DNA of 64,000 nt from Micromonospora matsumotoense (GCF_900091525.1 NZ_FMCU01000014.1:91806-155805), one strand, 5' to 3'; shown: positions 6,685-15,465, counted from the first letter of the stretch. Numbers and translations: made by a program. Notes: generated by a model from the letters alone, not told the origin.

Positions 6685-7737
6685 TCAGGTGGTCGGGAGA
6701 GCGGTGGGGGTCGGGGATTCCGAGTCGGTCGGGGTGCCTGTGACAGGCGCCTGGACTTCGGTCGGTTCGGCGGCGGCGAGGCGGGTCGGGCCGGCGCCGA
6801 GGAAGGCTTCGGCCCACCGGCCGACCTCGGTGAAGACCTGCTCGCGTACGGCCGGGCCGGAGAGGACCAGGTCGTGCTTGCCGCCGTCGAAGCGGGCCAC
6901 GGTGACGTGCCGGCCGAGCCGGGGCGCCCAGCGGACCATGTGCTCCACGTCCAGCACCGCGTCGGCCAGGGCTGCCGAGTCGTGCCACCGGGTGCCCCGG
7001 AAACTCCGGGTCGAGCAGGCCAGCAGCACCGGCACGGGGATGTCCAGCCCGGCGCGGAGCTGCCGTTGGGCGGTGCGGATCGCGGCCAGCCAGCCGGCCC
7101 GCACGGGGAACCCGGCGAGCGGCTTCCACGCCAGGTCGTACGTCCACTCGCCGCGATGGTCGGCGTGCAGGCTCTCGCCGTACACGGTGCCCAGGCCGAA
7201 GGGGAGGATGCGGTGCGGCGCGCGGCGGCCCAGTCGGGAGACGGCCGCCGCGAGGGGTCGACGGATCAGCCAGGGGGCGTTGATGTCGAAGAAGGGGCTG
7301 TTCAGGACGAGCCCGTCGACTCCACCGGCGTCGCGGCGGGCGTGTGCCCAGAGCGAGATGATCAGGCCGCCGGTGGAGTGGCCCATGGCGAGCAGGGTGT
7401 CGTGCCCGTCCTCGTCGCGGATGATCTTGGTGGCGGCGTCCAGCTCGGGGAAGTAGTCGCTCAGGTCGCGGCAGAAGTTCGGAGTCTGGTGGGGCAGCAG
7501 GCTGCGGCCGTACTTGCGCAGGTCGAGGGCGTAGAAGTCCCAGCCACGCTCGGCGTAGAAGTCGGCCAGGTGGGTCTGGAAGAAGTAGTCGACGAAGCCG
7601 TGCACATAGAGCACCGCCCGGCCGGTCGGGCGCTCGGCACGCCGCCGGACCAGCGTTGCCACCACCGGCCCCTCGTCGTCGGTCCCGAGGTCGATGGTCT
7701 GCCGCTCGTACGGGGGCCCCAGCACGTCCTGTTCCAC
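6685..7737 (-). CDS. Alpha/beta hydrolase (serine aminopeptidase S33/lysophospholipase-like)
   Basis: A 350-residue protein with the hydrolase order VLYVHGF (oxyanion loop), the nucleophile elbow GHSTGG, and the late His in GGKHDLVLS. The segment DLRKYGRSL matches the monoacylglycerol-lipase/PldB group. No signal peptide is present, so it acts in the cytoplasm. The GTG start at 7737 has a TAGCGT hexamer 7 nt upstream and no ribosome binding site. The last 30 residues are a Pro/Thr-rich tail. A lipid ester substrate is likely but unproven. Confidence 0.82.
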   Translation of the reverse strand: MEQDVLGPPYERQTIDLGTDDEGPVVATLVRRRAERPTGRAVLYVHGFVDYFFQTHLADFYAERGWDFYALDLRKYGRSLLPHQTPNFCRDLSDYFPELDAATKIIRDEDGHDTLLAMGHSTGGLIISLWAHARRDAGGVDGLVLNSPFFDINAPWLIRRPLAAAVSRLGRRAPHRILPFGLGTVYGESLHADHRGEWTYDLAWKPLAGFPVRAGWLAAIRTAQRQLRAGLDIPVPVLLACSTRSFRGTRWHDSAALADAVLDVEHMVRWAPRLGRHVTVARFDGGKHDLVLSGPAVREQVFTEVGRWAEAFLGAGPTRLAAAEPTEVQAPVTGTPTDSESPTPTALPTT

Positions 7738-7744
7738 AGCCGCG

Positions 7745-7750
7745 ACGCTA
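7745..7750 (-). promoter_or_regulatory. Leaderless-type -10 of the hydrolase gene
   Basis: Leftward TAGCGT is followed by 7 nt and the GTG at 7737. Confidence 0.5.
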
Positions 7751-7874
7751 CGCCCGCCGGCTACCCGACGGTAGCCCCTCAGTCGGGATGACCGGCACCC
7801 CCGTCGCCCGGATGGGAGACGGGTCGCCCCGCCCGGCGTGGCGCGCGGACGGGGCGAAACCGATGGTCGGCAGG

Positions 7875-8303
7875 TCAGGCGGTCTCGGCGTCCACCCGGT
7901 CGGCGTCGTTGTCGGAGTCGAGGTCCGGCAGCGGCGCGGGGACGGGCTGGGCCATCTCCCGGATGTGCTTGTTGTGCCGGGGCTCCTGCCGGGTCTTGGC
8001 GTCGTTGAGCTTGCGGCGCAGGTCGTCGCGGGCGTCGTTGAGGGCGGCCCGCAGGTCCTCCTCGCTCGACGTGGTGACGATCTTCTGGCGGCCGGCGATC
8101 CAGCACTCCAGGGTGACCTTCTGCCCACGCGCCTCCCGGTCCTTGACCGACACCTCCAGCTCGGTGGCGTCGGCGTGGAAGGCGGCCAGCCGGGCGTCCA
8201 GGGTGCCGAACTGCTCGACGATCCAGTTCCGGTCGCCCTGGGAGAAGCCCGCGCCCATCCGCAGGCACTCGGCCACGGTTGCCGGGTTCGCCACCGCGCT
8301 CAT
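7875..8303 (-). CDS. S30AE/HPF-RaiA-like ribosome-associated protein
   Basis: A 142-residue protein whose central part (HADATELEVSVKDRE... KVTLECWIAG... EDLRAALNDARDDLRRKL) matches the beta-alpha-beta-beta-beta-alpha layout of S30AE domains. These bind the small ribosomal subunit and promote hibernation. It lacks the long C-terminal dimerisation domain of long HPF and instead ends in an Asp-rich tail. The ATG at 8303 follows a clear GGGAGG. Assignment is by pattern and length, and binding to ribosomes is inferred. Confidence 0.65.
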   Translation of the reverse strand: MSAVANPATVAECLRMGAGFSQGDRNWIVEQFGTLDARLAAFHADATELEVSVKDREARGQKVTLECWIAGRQKIVTTSSEEDLRAALNDARDDLRRKLNDAKTRQEPRHNKHIREMAQPVPAPLPDLDSDNDADRVDAETA

Positions 8304-8745
8304 CGCCGCACCTCCCGCTCGGTGCGGACGGAACCGGTGGTACGCAGCGGGGTCCGAATCATCAGCACTGCCTTTCTCGTCTGACGTCGTGCCTGGTGGT
8401 GCCTGGTTGATCAACTCATTACCCAGTCGGGGGCGACCTCACTCCGGGTAACGCCGTCTTCTCGGTGTCGCTGTCGTTCGATGCCGGCTCCTCCCTCCCG
8501 GTTCCGGTCGCCCCTTCGACCCGGCGGCGGCCCCGATCCGGGTCTGGTTTCATCCTGGCCCGGCCGGTGGGGCCTCCTCCAGGGCCGGTCGGCCTAGCAC
8601 ACCGGGACCTTGATCAGGTTGTTGTCCACAGGCGCTCCGGTTGTCCACAGGACGAGGTCATGCAGTCGCGCCGGTCGTCCGGGCCGGCCAGGCTCGGTCC
8701 CGAGTCGACTCGCTGTCACATCCGCAGGACCCCTGGGAGGGGACC
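8304..8745. other. Intergenic region between divergent genes
   Basis: 442 bases without a convincing gene. It must hold promoters for the leftward S30AE-like gene and the rightward ssb-like gene. The only structured signal seen is the pair of DnaA-box-like nonamers at 8622 and 8641. Confidence 0.5.
8622..8649 (+). promoter_or_regulatory. Two DnaA-box-like sites
   Basis: TTGTCCACA occurs at 8622-8630 and again at 8641-8649, same orientation, 19 bp apart. It matches the high-G+C actinobacterial DnaA box, (T/C)(T/C)(G/A)TCCACA. Both lie about 100 bp before the ssb-like start, so DnaA-linked expression is a reasonable inference. Confidence 0.5.
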
Positions 8746-9630
8746 ATGTTCGACACCTACGTCACGATCGTGGGCAACGTGCTCACCGCGCCGGAGTGGC
8801 GCCGTACCGCGCAGAGCAACACCCTGGTCGCCAACTTCAAGGTGGCCTCCACCGCCCGCCGCCTCAACCGGGACAGCGGCCGGTGGGTGGACGGCAACAG
8901 CCTCCGTGTCCGGGTCAACTGCTGGCGCAAGCTGGCCGAGGGGGTGGCCGCCTCGGTCATGGTCGGCGATCCGGTGGTGGTCGCCGGGCGGCTCTACACC
9001 CGCGACTGGACCGACGACGCCGGCAACCACCGGGTCCTCTACGAGTTGGAGGCGGTCGCGGTCGGCCACGACCTGTCCCGGGGCCGGTCCCGCTTCCTGC
9101 GCAACCGGCCGAGCATGGCGACCAGCGCGGTGGAGGACGACGAGGCCGCCCAGCGGGTGCAGGGCGAGCCGACCGAACCGGTGCCGGTCGGGCAGGCCCC
9201 CGCCGGGCCGGACGACCGCCCGCTCGACGACGACTTCGAGTTGTCCGGCTTCGGCTTCCCCCGCCCCGGCCACGACCTCTCCGGCGGTGGGTACGCCCCG
9301 CCGGCCGACCCGTTCGACGACGACCCCGACGACGACCTGACCCCGCTGCCCGACGACGGGCCCGACACCGGTGACGAGCCGACGGCCCGGTCCGGCGATG
9401 GGACCGAGCCCGGCGACCAGGACCGGCCTGGCGGCGAGGATGAGCCCGGTGGCGCAGGTGAGCCGGGCGGCGCAGGTGAGCCCGGCGATGAGGGCCGGTC
9501 CGGTGGTGCGGGTCGGTCCGGTGGTGGCGGTCGGTCGGGTGGTGCGGTCGCCGCGACGCCGGGCGAGGTGGCTCTCGGCCCGGCGGGCCGGGGCCGACGT
9601 GGCCGGGGCCGGGTGCCGGTCCCGGCCTGA
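8746..9630 (+). CDS. ssb: Single-stranded DNA-binding protein paralogue with long acidic tail
   Basis: Residues 1-115 form an SSB OB-fold: MFDTYVTIVGNVLTAPEW at the start, NFKVAST in the middle, and NCWRKLAEGVAASVMVGDPVVVAGRL further on. The rest of the 294 residues is Asp-rich and then a Gly/Glu/Pro repeat tail (GGAGEPGGAGEPG), ending in Arg/Gly. The usual acidic DDDxPF tip that recruits partner proteins is absent at the very C-terminus, although DDDFELSGFGF occurs internally. The ATG at 8746 follows GGGAGGGG. It is probably an accessory SSB, not the essential copy beside rpsF/rpsR, and may serve competence or repair. Confidence 0.85.
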   Translation: MFDTYVTIVGNVLTAPEWRRTAQSNTLVANFKVASTARRLNRDSGRWVDGNSLRVRVNCWRKLAEGVAASVMVGDPVVVAGRLYTRDWTDDAGNHRVLYELEAVAVGHDLSRGRSRFLRNRPSMATSAVEDDEAAQRVQGEPTEPVPVGQAPAGPDDRPLDDDFELSGFGFPRPGHDLSGGGYAPPADPFDDDPDDDLTPLPDDGPDTGDEPTARSGDGTEPGDQDRPGGEDEPGGAGEPGGAGEPGDEGRSGGAGRSGGGGRSGGAVAATPGEVALGPAGRGRRGRGRVPVPA

Positions 9631-9636
9631 GACCCC

Positions 9637-9664
9637 GGCCCGCGCCGGGGAAGGGGCGCGGGCC
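9637..9664 (+). terminator. Hairpin after ssb
   Basis: A 10-bp perfect stem (9637-9646 with 9655-9664) and an 8-nt loop lie just after the ssb stop. Confidence 0.6.
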
Positions 9665-9749
9665 GCGGTGCGTACGGACGGGGGCGGGGTGGCGACGGCG
9701 ACGTGGTCACCCCGCGTACGACTAGGCTGGCCGGCCGGAGGTGGTGCGG

Positions 9750-10787
9750 GTGGGGCGGCGCACAGCGGCGGCGGACGCGGTCGGCATGGTGGCCGGGTAT
9801 GCGCTGGACAGCCTGCTCGGCGATCCCCGGCGCTGGCATCCGGTGGCCGGCTTCGGTCGGGCCGCCGGTGCCCTGGAACGCCGGGTCTACCGCGCCGATC
9901 GTCGGGCCGGAGCGGTCTTCACCGCCGTGGCCGTGGGTGCGCCGGTGCTGCTCGGGGTGGCCGTCAGCCGGGTCACCCGGCGACACCCGGCGGCCCGGGT
10001 CCTGGTCGTGGCCGCCGGCACCTGGACCGTGCTCGGCGGCCGGACCCTGCGCCACGAGGCGAAGGTGATGGGCACCGCCCTGCGCGCCGGTGACCTGCCG
10101 GCGGCCCGGCACCGGCTCGGGCATCTCTGCGGTCGTGACCCGTCCGGGCTCGACGAGGGTGAACTGGCCCGCGCCACCGTCGAGTCGGTCGCCGAGAACA
10201 CCTCCGACGCCGTGGTCGCCCCGCTGGTCTGGGGCGCCCTCGCCGGTCTGCCCGGCCTGCTCGGCTACCGGGCGGCGAACACCCTCGACGCGATGGTCGG
10301 GCACCGCTCACCCCGCTACGCCCGGTTCGGCACCCCGGCCGCCCGGCTCGACGATCTGCTCAACCTGGTGCCGGCCCGACTGACCGGGCTGCTCACCGTC
10401 GCCGCCGCACCCACCGTGCACGGCGACCGGGAGCGGGCCCGGCAGGTCTGGCGACGGGACCGCCACGACCATCCCAGCCCCAACGCCGGGCAGTGCGAGG
10501 CGGCCATGGCCGGCGCGCTGGGCGTCCGGCTCGGCGGCCGGAACGTCTACTTCGGGCGCTGCGAGGTGCGGCCCTTCCTGGGCGACGGCCCCCGCCCCGA
10601 GGCCAGGCACCTGAAGCGGGCCGCCCGGCTCTCCGGGACGGTCGGCCTGGCCGCCCTCACCCTCGCCGCCGTCTGGCCGCTGACCGGCGGCCGGCTGGTC
10701 GCCGCCACCGGTCGCGCGTTGCTGCGGCACCCGTCCCGACAGTTCGCCGCCCGCCTCGGCTCCCTCGGCCGGGGGAGCGGTCGGTGA
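9750..10787 (+). CDS. cobD: Adenosylcobinamide-phosphate synthase (CobD/CbiB)
   Basis: A 345-residue integral membrane enzyme that attaches the aminopropanol-phosphate arm to adenosylcobyric acid in cobalamin synthesis. Family marks are LLGDPRRWHPVAGFGR near the N-terminus, ATVESVAENTSDAVVAPL in the middle, and NAGQCEAAMAGALGVRLGG. Several hydrophobic segments are visible. The GTG at 9750 has GGAGG 7 nt upstream; another GTG at 9741 is too close to that site. A TAGGCT (9723) could be its -10. Its stop overlaps the cobQ start (GTGA), so the two form an operon. Confidence 0.93.
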   Translation: MGRRTAAADAVGMVAGYALDSLLGDPRRWHPVAGFGRAAGALERRVYRADRRAGAVFTAVAVGAPVLLGVAVSRVTRRHPAARVLVVAAGTWTVLGGRTLRHEAKVMGTALRAGDLPAARHRLGHLCGRDPSGLDEGELARATVESVAENTSDAVVAPLVWGALAGLPGLLGYRAANTLDAMVGHRSPRYARFGTPAARLDDLLNLVPARLTGLLTVAAAPTVHGDRERARQVWRRDRHDHPSPNAGQCEAAMAGALGVRLGGRNVYFGRCEVRPFLGDGPRPEARHLKRAARLSGTVGLAALTLAAVWPLTGGRLVAATGRALLRHPSRQFAARLGSLGRGSGR

Positions 10788-12325
10788 GCGGAGGACTGCT
10801 CGTCGCGGGCACCACGTCCGACGCGGGCAAGAGCGTGCTGACCGCCGGCATCTGCCGGTGGTTGCACCGGCGCGGGGTCGCCGTCGCGCCGTTCAAGGCC
10901 CAGAACATGTCCAACAACTCCGCCGTGGTGGTCGGCCCGGACGGGCGCGGCGGCGAGATCGGCCGGGCCCAGGCGATGCAGGCCGCCGCCTGCGGGATCG
11001 CCCCCGACCTGCGGTTCAACCCGGTGCTGCTCAAGCCGGGCAGCGATCTGGCCAGTCAGGTGGTGCTGCTCGGCGAAGCCGTCGACACCGTCACCGCCGG
11101 CAACTTCCGCACCCTGCGGCCCACACTGGCCGAGACGGCGTACGCGGCCCTGGCCGAGTTGCGGGAGGCGTACGACGTGGTGATCTGTGAGGGGGCCGGC
11201 AGCCCTGCCGAGATCAACCTGCGGGCCGGGGACTACGTCAACATGGGGCTCGCCCGGCACGCCGGTCTGCCCACCATCGTGGTCGGCGACATCGACCGGG
11301 GTGGCGTGTTCGCCGCCATGTTCGGCACGGTCGCCCTGCTCGACCCCGCCGACCAGGCGCTGATCGCCGGCTTCGTGATCAACAAGTTCCGGGGCGATCT
11401 CGGTCTGCTCCGCCCGGGGCTGGACATGCTGCACCGGGTGACCGGCCGTCCCACCTACGGGGTGCTGCCCTGGCAACTCGACCTCTGGCTCGACGCCGAG
11501 GACTCGCTCGCCTACGGGCGGGTGCTCGGCCGGCCCGCCGCCCCGTACGGCACCGAATGGCTCGACGTCGCGGTGGTCCGGCTGCCCCGGATCAGCAACG
11601 CCACCGACGTGGAGGCCCTCGCCACCGAACCGGGGGTCCGGGTCCGGCTCACCGTCGAACCCGCCGAGCTTGCCGCCGCCGACCTGGTCGTCCTGCCCGG
11701 CTCCAAGTCCACCGTCGCCGACCTGGCGTGGCTGCGGGAGACCGGGCTCGCCGAGGCGGTCACCGCCCACGCCGCCGCCGGCCGGCCGCTGCTCGGCATC
11801 TGCGGCGGCTTCCAGATGCTGGCCACGGCCATCCACGACCCGGTGGAGAGCCGACGGGGCAGCGTCCCCGGCCTGGGCCTGCTGCCCATCGAGATCACCT
11901 TCGCTCCGGGCAAGACCGTCCGCCCCGCCGTCGGCACCGCCGCCGACGTCCCGGTGCGCGGCTACGAGATCCACCACGGGTACGTCTCCGCCGCCGATCC
12001 GGAGCTGCCACCGTTGCTGCACCACGCCGACGGTCGCCCCGAAGGCGCTCGGCTCGGCGCGCTGCACGGCACCCACTGGCACGGTGCGTTCGAGTCCGAC
12101 GGGTTCCGCCGCCGGTTCCTCACCGAGGTGGCCCGGTCGGCCGGCCGGCACGGCTTCACCGTCGCACCGGACACCCGCTTCGCCGCCGCCCGCGAACGCT
12201 CCCTCGACCTGCTCGGCGACCTGGTCGAGGAGCACCTGGACACGGCCGCGCTGTGGCGGCTCGTCGAGACCGGCGCCCCCGCCGGCCTCCCGTTCATCCC
12301 ACCCGGCGCCCCGCCCACCGGCTGA
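10784..12325 (+). CDS. cobQ: Cobyric acid synthase (CobQ/CbiP)
   Basis: A 513-residue ATP-dependent amidase that converts the b, d, e and g side chains of adenosylcobyrinate a,c-diamide with glutamine as donor. The N-terminal dethiobiotin-synthetase-like domain has the P-loop GTTSDAGKS, FKAQNMSNNS and EGAGSPAEINL. The C-terminal class I glutamine amidotransferase domain keeps the nucleophile in LLGICGGFQML and the HGTHWHG region. The GTG start overlaps the cobD stop. All catalytic elements are intact, unlike the CobB-like protein at 19655. Confidence 0.95.
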   Translation: MSGGLLVAGTTSDAGKSVLTAGICRWLHRRGVAVAPFKAQNMSNNSAVVVGPDGRGGEIGRAQAMQAAACGIAPDLRFNPVLLKPGSDLASQVVLLGEAVDTVTAGNFRTLRPTLAETAYAALAELREAYDVVICEGAGSPAEINLRAGDYVNMGLARHAGLPTIVVGDIDRGGVFAAMFGTVALLDPADQALIAGFVINKFRGDLGLLRPGLDMLHRVTGRPTYGVLPWQLDLWLDAEDSLAYGRVLGRPAAPYGTEWLDVAVVRLPRISNATDVEALATEPGVRVRLTVEPAELAAADLVVLPGSKSTVADLAWLRETGLAEAVTAHAAAGRPLLGICGGFQMLATAIHDPVESRRGSVPGLGLLPIEITFAPGKTVRPAVGTAADVPVRGYEIHHGYVSAADPELPPLLHHADGRPEGARLGALHGTHWHGAFESDGFRRRFLTEVARSAGRHGFTVAPDTRFAAARERSLDLLGDLVEEHLDTAALWRLVETGAPAGLPFIPPGAPPTG

Positions 12326-12441
12326 CCGTCAGCGCCGGTGCGTCCGTCCGGGGCCGTCGACCAACCTCGGTGACCCGGTCAGCGGCACCACCGCCACCGG
12401 CTCACCCAGCGCTGCCCGGGGCCGCGGCCACCGGCTGGCCG

Positions 12442-12858
12442 TCAGAGTCGGACGTCGGCGGGCCGGTCGGACAGGGGCAGCCCGGCCTCCCGCCACGCCT
12501 GCACGCCGCCGATCAGGTCGGTGGCGTTGCGCAGGCCCAACGCCTGCAGGCTGGCCGCCGCCAGGCTGGAGCTGTAGCCGTGCCGGCACACCACCACGAT
12601 CTCCCGGTCGTAGCGGGTCGACTCGGGGATGCGCCAGTCGCTGGCCGGGTCCAGCCGCCACTCCAGCACCGTCCGGTCGATGACGATCGCCCCGGGCAGC
12701 TCCCCCTGCTCGCGGCGTTGACCCTCGGTCCGCGTGTCGACCAGCAGCGCACCCGCCCGTACCGCCTCGACCGTCTGCTGAGGACTCAACCGCCGCAGCC
12801 CGGCGCGGGCCTGTTCCAGCAGGGCGTCCACGCCCGGACTCATCACGTCATTGAGCAC
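12442..12858 (-). CDS. Rhodanese-like domain protein
   Basis: A 138-residue single rhodanese domain. It shows LLVDTRTEGQRREQGELPGAI, the classic start of the fold, and an active-site loop CRHGYSS with the persulfide-carrying Cys. GVQAWREAGLPL closes the domain. The GTG at 12858 is preferred over an ATG at 12843 because CATGAT lies 6 nt upstream in the leaderless layout. It is convergent with cobQ and divergent from the kinase gene. A sulfur-transfer role is expected; the acceptor is unknown. Confidence 0.85.
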   Translation of the reverse strand: MLNDVMSPGVDALLEQARAGLRRLSPQQTVEAVRAGALLVDTRTEGQRREQGELPGAIVIDRTVLEWRLDPASDWRIPESTRYDREIVVVCRHGYSSSLAAASLQALGLRNATDLIGGVQAWREAGLPLSDRPADVRL

Positions 12859-12864
12859 GTCCAG

Positions 12865-12870
12865 ATCATG
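12865..12870 (-). promoter_or_regulatory. Leaderless-type -10 of the rhodanese gene
   Basis: Leftward CATGAT is followed by 6 nt and the GTG at 12858. Confidence 0.4.
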
Positions 12871-12942
12871 CCCCGCCCCCCGGACCCCCGCCCGACGAAC
12901 AGCACTCCCCACGGCGGAACCAGGCTGACGGGGGACACCCAC

Positions 12943-12948
12943 TAGCGT
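12943..12948 (+). promoter_or_regulatory. Leaderless-type -10 of the P-loop kinase gene
   Basis: TAGCGT is followed by 7 nt and the GTG at 12956, with no ribosome binding site. Confidence 0.5.
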
Positions 12949-12955
12949 CACCGGG

Positions 12956-13597
12956 GTGACGGTGGCCCTGGTCGAGGCGTACGCGACGCTGGCCCGGCGG
13001 GTGCTCGGCCGGCCGGCCCGGTTGGGGCGTACCCGACTGGTGGCCGTCGACGGGCCGAGCGGCGCGGGCAAGAGCGTCTTCACCGCGCGTCTCGCGGACG
13101 CCCTGGCCGGCCTGCCCGACGGCGGGCGACCACCGGTGGTGCACACCGACGACCTGCTCGACGGCTGGGACGACCAGCTCACCTTCTGGGACCGGCTGGA
13201 GGAGCAGGTGCTCGCCCCGCTGCGGGCCGGCCGGGCAGGGTCCCACCAGCGGTACAGCTGGGTGCGGCGGGCGTTCCTGCCCCGCGAGGTGCCGGTGCCG
13301 GTCGCGCCGGTGCTGCTGCTGGAGGGGATGAGCGCGGCGCGGGCGGCGATCCGGCCGGAGCTGACCCTGTCGGTGCAGGTCACCGCGCCGGCCGGGCTGC
13401 GGCTGCGTCGCGCGTTGGAGCGGGACGGGCCGCAGGTGCTGCCGGAGCTGCGGCGCTGGCACGCCGGGGAGGAGGCCCACTTCGCGGCCGACCGGACCGC
13501 CGCCGCCGTCGACCTGGTGGTCGACGGTGCGCCGACGCTGCCGCACGACCGGGAGCACTACTACGTGCGCCGGCCGGGTCCGGGTGCCCCCCGGTAA
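12956..13597 (+). CDS. Uridine-kinase-like P-loop protein
   Basis: A 213-residue protein with Walker A GPSGAGKS at about residue 33, then VVHTDDLLDGW, where the Asp pair resembles the substrate/Mg2+ site of uridine kinase and phosphoribulokinase relatives, and VLLLEGMSAAR. It is a probable small-molecule kinase of the uridine-kinase/PRK superfamily. The start is set by the TAGCGT-N7-GTG arrangement. The phosphorylated substrate cannot be deduced. Confidence 0.78.
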   Translation: MTVALVEAYATLARRVLGRPARLGRTRLVAVDGPSGAGKSVFTARLADALAGLPDGGRPPVVHTDDLLDGWDDQLTFWDRLEEQVLAPLRAGRAGSHQRYSWVRRAFLPREVPVPVAPVLLLEGMSAARAAIRPELTLSVQVTAPAGLRLRRALERDGPQVLPELRRWHAGEEAHFAADRTAAAVDLVVDGAPTLPHDREHYYVRRPGPGAPR

Positions 13598-13605
13598 GGC
13601 CGGCA

Positions 13606-13611
13606 TACGAT
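13606..13611 (+). promoter_or_regulatory. Leaderless-type -10 of the dipeptidase gene
   Basis: TACGAT is followed by 7 nt and the ATG at 13619. The alternative ATG at 13610 lies inside this hexamer. Confidence 0.55.
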
Positions 13612-13618
13612 GCCGGTC

Positions 13619-14986
13619 ATGACCTCACCGATCATGTCCGAGTCCGAGGTACGGGCCGCCGTCGCGCGGGAACTGCCCGGTGTCCGTGCCGACCTGGAAC
13701 GCCTCGTCCGCATCCCCGGCATCGCGTTCGAGGGCTTCGACCACTCGCACGTCGAGCGTTCCGCCGAGGCGGTCGCCGAGTTGCTGCGGGGCTGCGGCCT
13801 GGACGTCCGCATCGTGCGGTCGGGCGGTCAGCCCGCCGTGATCGGAACGAGGGCCGCCCCGCCCGGCGCACCCACCGTGCTGCTGTACGCCCACCACGAC
13901 GTCCAGCCCGTCGGTGACCTGTCGCTGTGGGAGTCCGCGCCGTTCGAGCCGGTCGAGCGGGACGGTCGCCTCTACGGGCGCGGCGCCGCCGACGACAAGG
14001 CCGGGATCATGGCGCACGTCGCCGCCCTGCGCGCCTTCGGCGACCAGCTTCCGGTCGGCGTGGTGCTGTTCATCGAGGGCGAGGAGGAGTACGGCTCCGA
14101 CTCGCTGGAGCGGCTCCTCACCGAGCACCGGGAGGAGATCGCCTCCGACGTCATCGTGATCGCCGACTCCACCAACTGGGACGTGGGCGTACCGGCCCTG
14201 ACCACCTCGCTGCGCGGTGTCGTCAACCTGTTCGTCGAGCTGCGCACCCTGGACCACGCGGTGCACAGCGGCATGTTCGGCGGTGCCGTGCCGGACGCGC
14301 TGACCGCGCTGGTCCGCCTGCTGGCGACCCTGCACGACGACGCCGGCGACGTGGCCGTCGCGGGGCTGACCGGCCGGACCGGTGCCGCCGTCGACTACCC
14401 GGAGGACCGGTTCCGGGCCGAGGCCGGGCTGGTCGAGGGGGTGTCGCTGATCGGTAGCGGCCGGATCACCGACCGGCTCTGGACCAGGCCGGCGGTGGCG
14501 GTGCTCGGCATCGACGCCCCGGCCACCGGCGAGGCGCCGAACGCGCTGGTCCCGGCCGCGAAGGCCAAGCTGAGCGTACGACTGGCGCCGGGTGACGACC
14601 CGAAGCGGGCGTACGACGCGGTCCGTACCCATCTGGAGAAGCACGCGCCGTGGGGCGCCCGGGTGGCGGTGACCCTGGAGCACGACGGCGACCCGTGTGT
14701 GATCGACGCGTCGGGGCCGATGTTCGACGCCGCCCGCGCCGCGTTCCGGGCCGCCTGGGACGGCACCGAGCCGGTGGACATCGGCGTCGGCGGGTCGATC
14801 CCGTTCATCGCGACCTTCCAGGAGATGTTCCCGCAGGCGGCGATCCTGGTCACCGGGGTGGAGGACCCGCACGCCCGGGCGCACGGCCCGAACGAGAGCC
14901 TGCATCTCGGCGAGTTCGCCCGGGTCTGCCTGGCCGAGGCGTTGCTGCTGGCCAGGGTGGCCGAGCAGGGGCGGCAGGCCGGTTAG
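13619..14986 (+). CDS. M20-family dipeptidase/metallopeptidase
   Basis: A 455-residue cytosolic enzyme with the M20 signatures in order: YAHHDVQP (metal His/Asp), GRGAADDKAG (bridging Asp), EGEEEYGS (catalytic Glu and metal Glu), a lid domain around residues 200-330, and HGPNE near the C-terminus. It hydrolyses dipeptides or N-acylated amino acids using two zinc ions. The start at 13619 fits the leaderless hexamer; MPVM from 13610 is the alternative. Exact substrate is unknown. Confidence 0.92.
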   Translation: MTSPIMSESEVRAAVARELPGVRADLERLVRIPGIAFEGFDHSHVERSAEAVAELLRGCGLDVRIVRSGGQPAVIGTRAAPPGAPTVLLYAHHDVQPVGDLSLWESAPFEPVERDGRLYGRGAADDKAGIMAHVAALRAFGDQLPVGVVLFIEGEEEYGSDSLERLLTEHREEIASDVIVIADSTNWDVGVPALTTSLRGVVNLFVELRTLDHAVHSGMFGGAVPDALTALVRLLATLHDDAGDVAVAGLTGRTGAAVDYPEDRFRAEAGLVEGVSLIGSGRITDRLWTRPAVAVLGIDAPATGEAPNALVPAAKAKLSVRLAPGDDPKRAYDAVRTHLEKHAPWGARVAVTLEHDGDPCVIDASGPMFDAARAAFRAAWDGTEPVDIGVGGSIPFIATFQEMFPQAAILVTGVEDPHARAHGPNESLHLGEFARVCLAEALLLARVAEQGRQAG

Positions 14987-15050
14987 GTCGCGGAACCATA
15001 ACTTCGGGGTCGATGTCGGAGTTTGCGGCGTGTCGGACGGTGCCCTGGTA

Positions 15051-15056
15051 TAGCCT
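15051..15056 (+). promoter_or_regulatory. Leaderless-type -10 of the small gene
   Basis: TAGCCT (extended as TATAGCCT) is followed by 7 nt and the ATG at 15064. Confidence 0.5.
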
Positions 15057-15063
15057 TTCGAAC

Positions 15064-15270
15064 ATGCGTACGAACGACGTGATGACGCGGCTGGAAGCCG
15101 CCGTGAGCGCTCTGGGAGACGTCGACGTCTCCGCGTGGCCCGAGGACACGCTCAAGGAACAGCTCGGCGAGCTCTCGGCCGTGCTGGTCGCCCTGGACGG
15201 CGTGCTGTCCCGGGTCGCCGACGGGGTCCGCGCCCGTGGCCTGCGAGTCGAGGAGCCCGTCCCGGCCTGA
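15064..15270 (+). CDS. Small helical hypothetical protein
   Basis: A 68-residue protein of two or three amphipathic helices (MTRLEAAVSAL; LKEQLGELSAVLVALDGVLS). The second helix pair loosely recalls the N-terminal DUF222 part of HNH-linked proteins, but the match is weak and no nuclease follows. It has its own TAGCCT-N7-ATG promoter/start. Function is unknown. Confidence 0.6.
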   Translation: MRTNDVMTRLEAAVSALGDVDVSAWPEDTLKEQLGELSAVLVALDGVLSRVADGVRARGLRVEEPVPA

Positions 15271-15465
15271 CCCGGGACGCGGGGCGTCGCGCCTCCGGCG
15301 CGGCCGGAGGGCGGCCCGACCGGGTCGGCCGGGTCGGCCGTGCCCGGACAGGGACGGTCGGGTGGCTTCGCCTCCCGGACGGCTGACGGGTGCGGGCCGA
15401 CCGCGCCCGCACAGAGATAGACGGCCCGGGTACGGCAATACCCGGGTGGTGTCGGGGGTGGCTGG

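Noticed and set aside
9631..9749. Cobalamin riboswitch upstream of cobD
   Set aside because: The gap is too short and filled by the ssb terminator; no B12-box (GCCACTG) is seen here or in the cobB-like and cobC leaders.
10547..12235. Long leftward frame over cobQ
   Set aside because: Pure antisense of cobQ, which has all its catalytic motifs.
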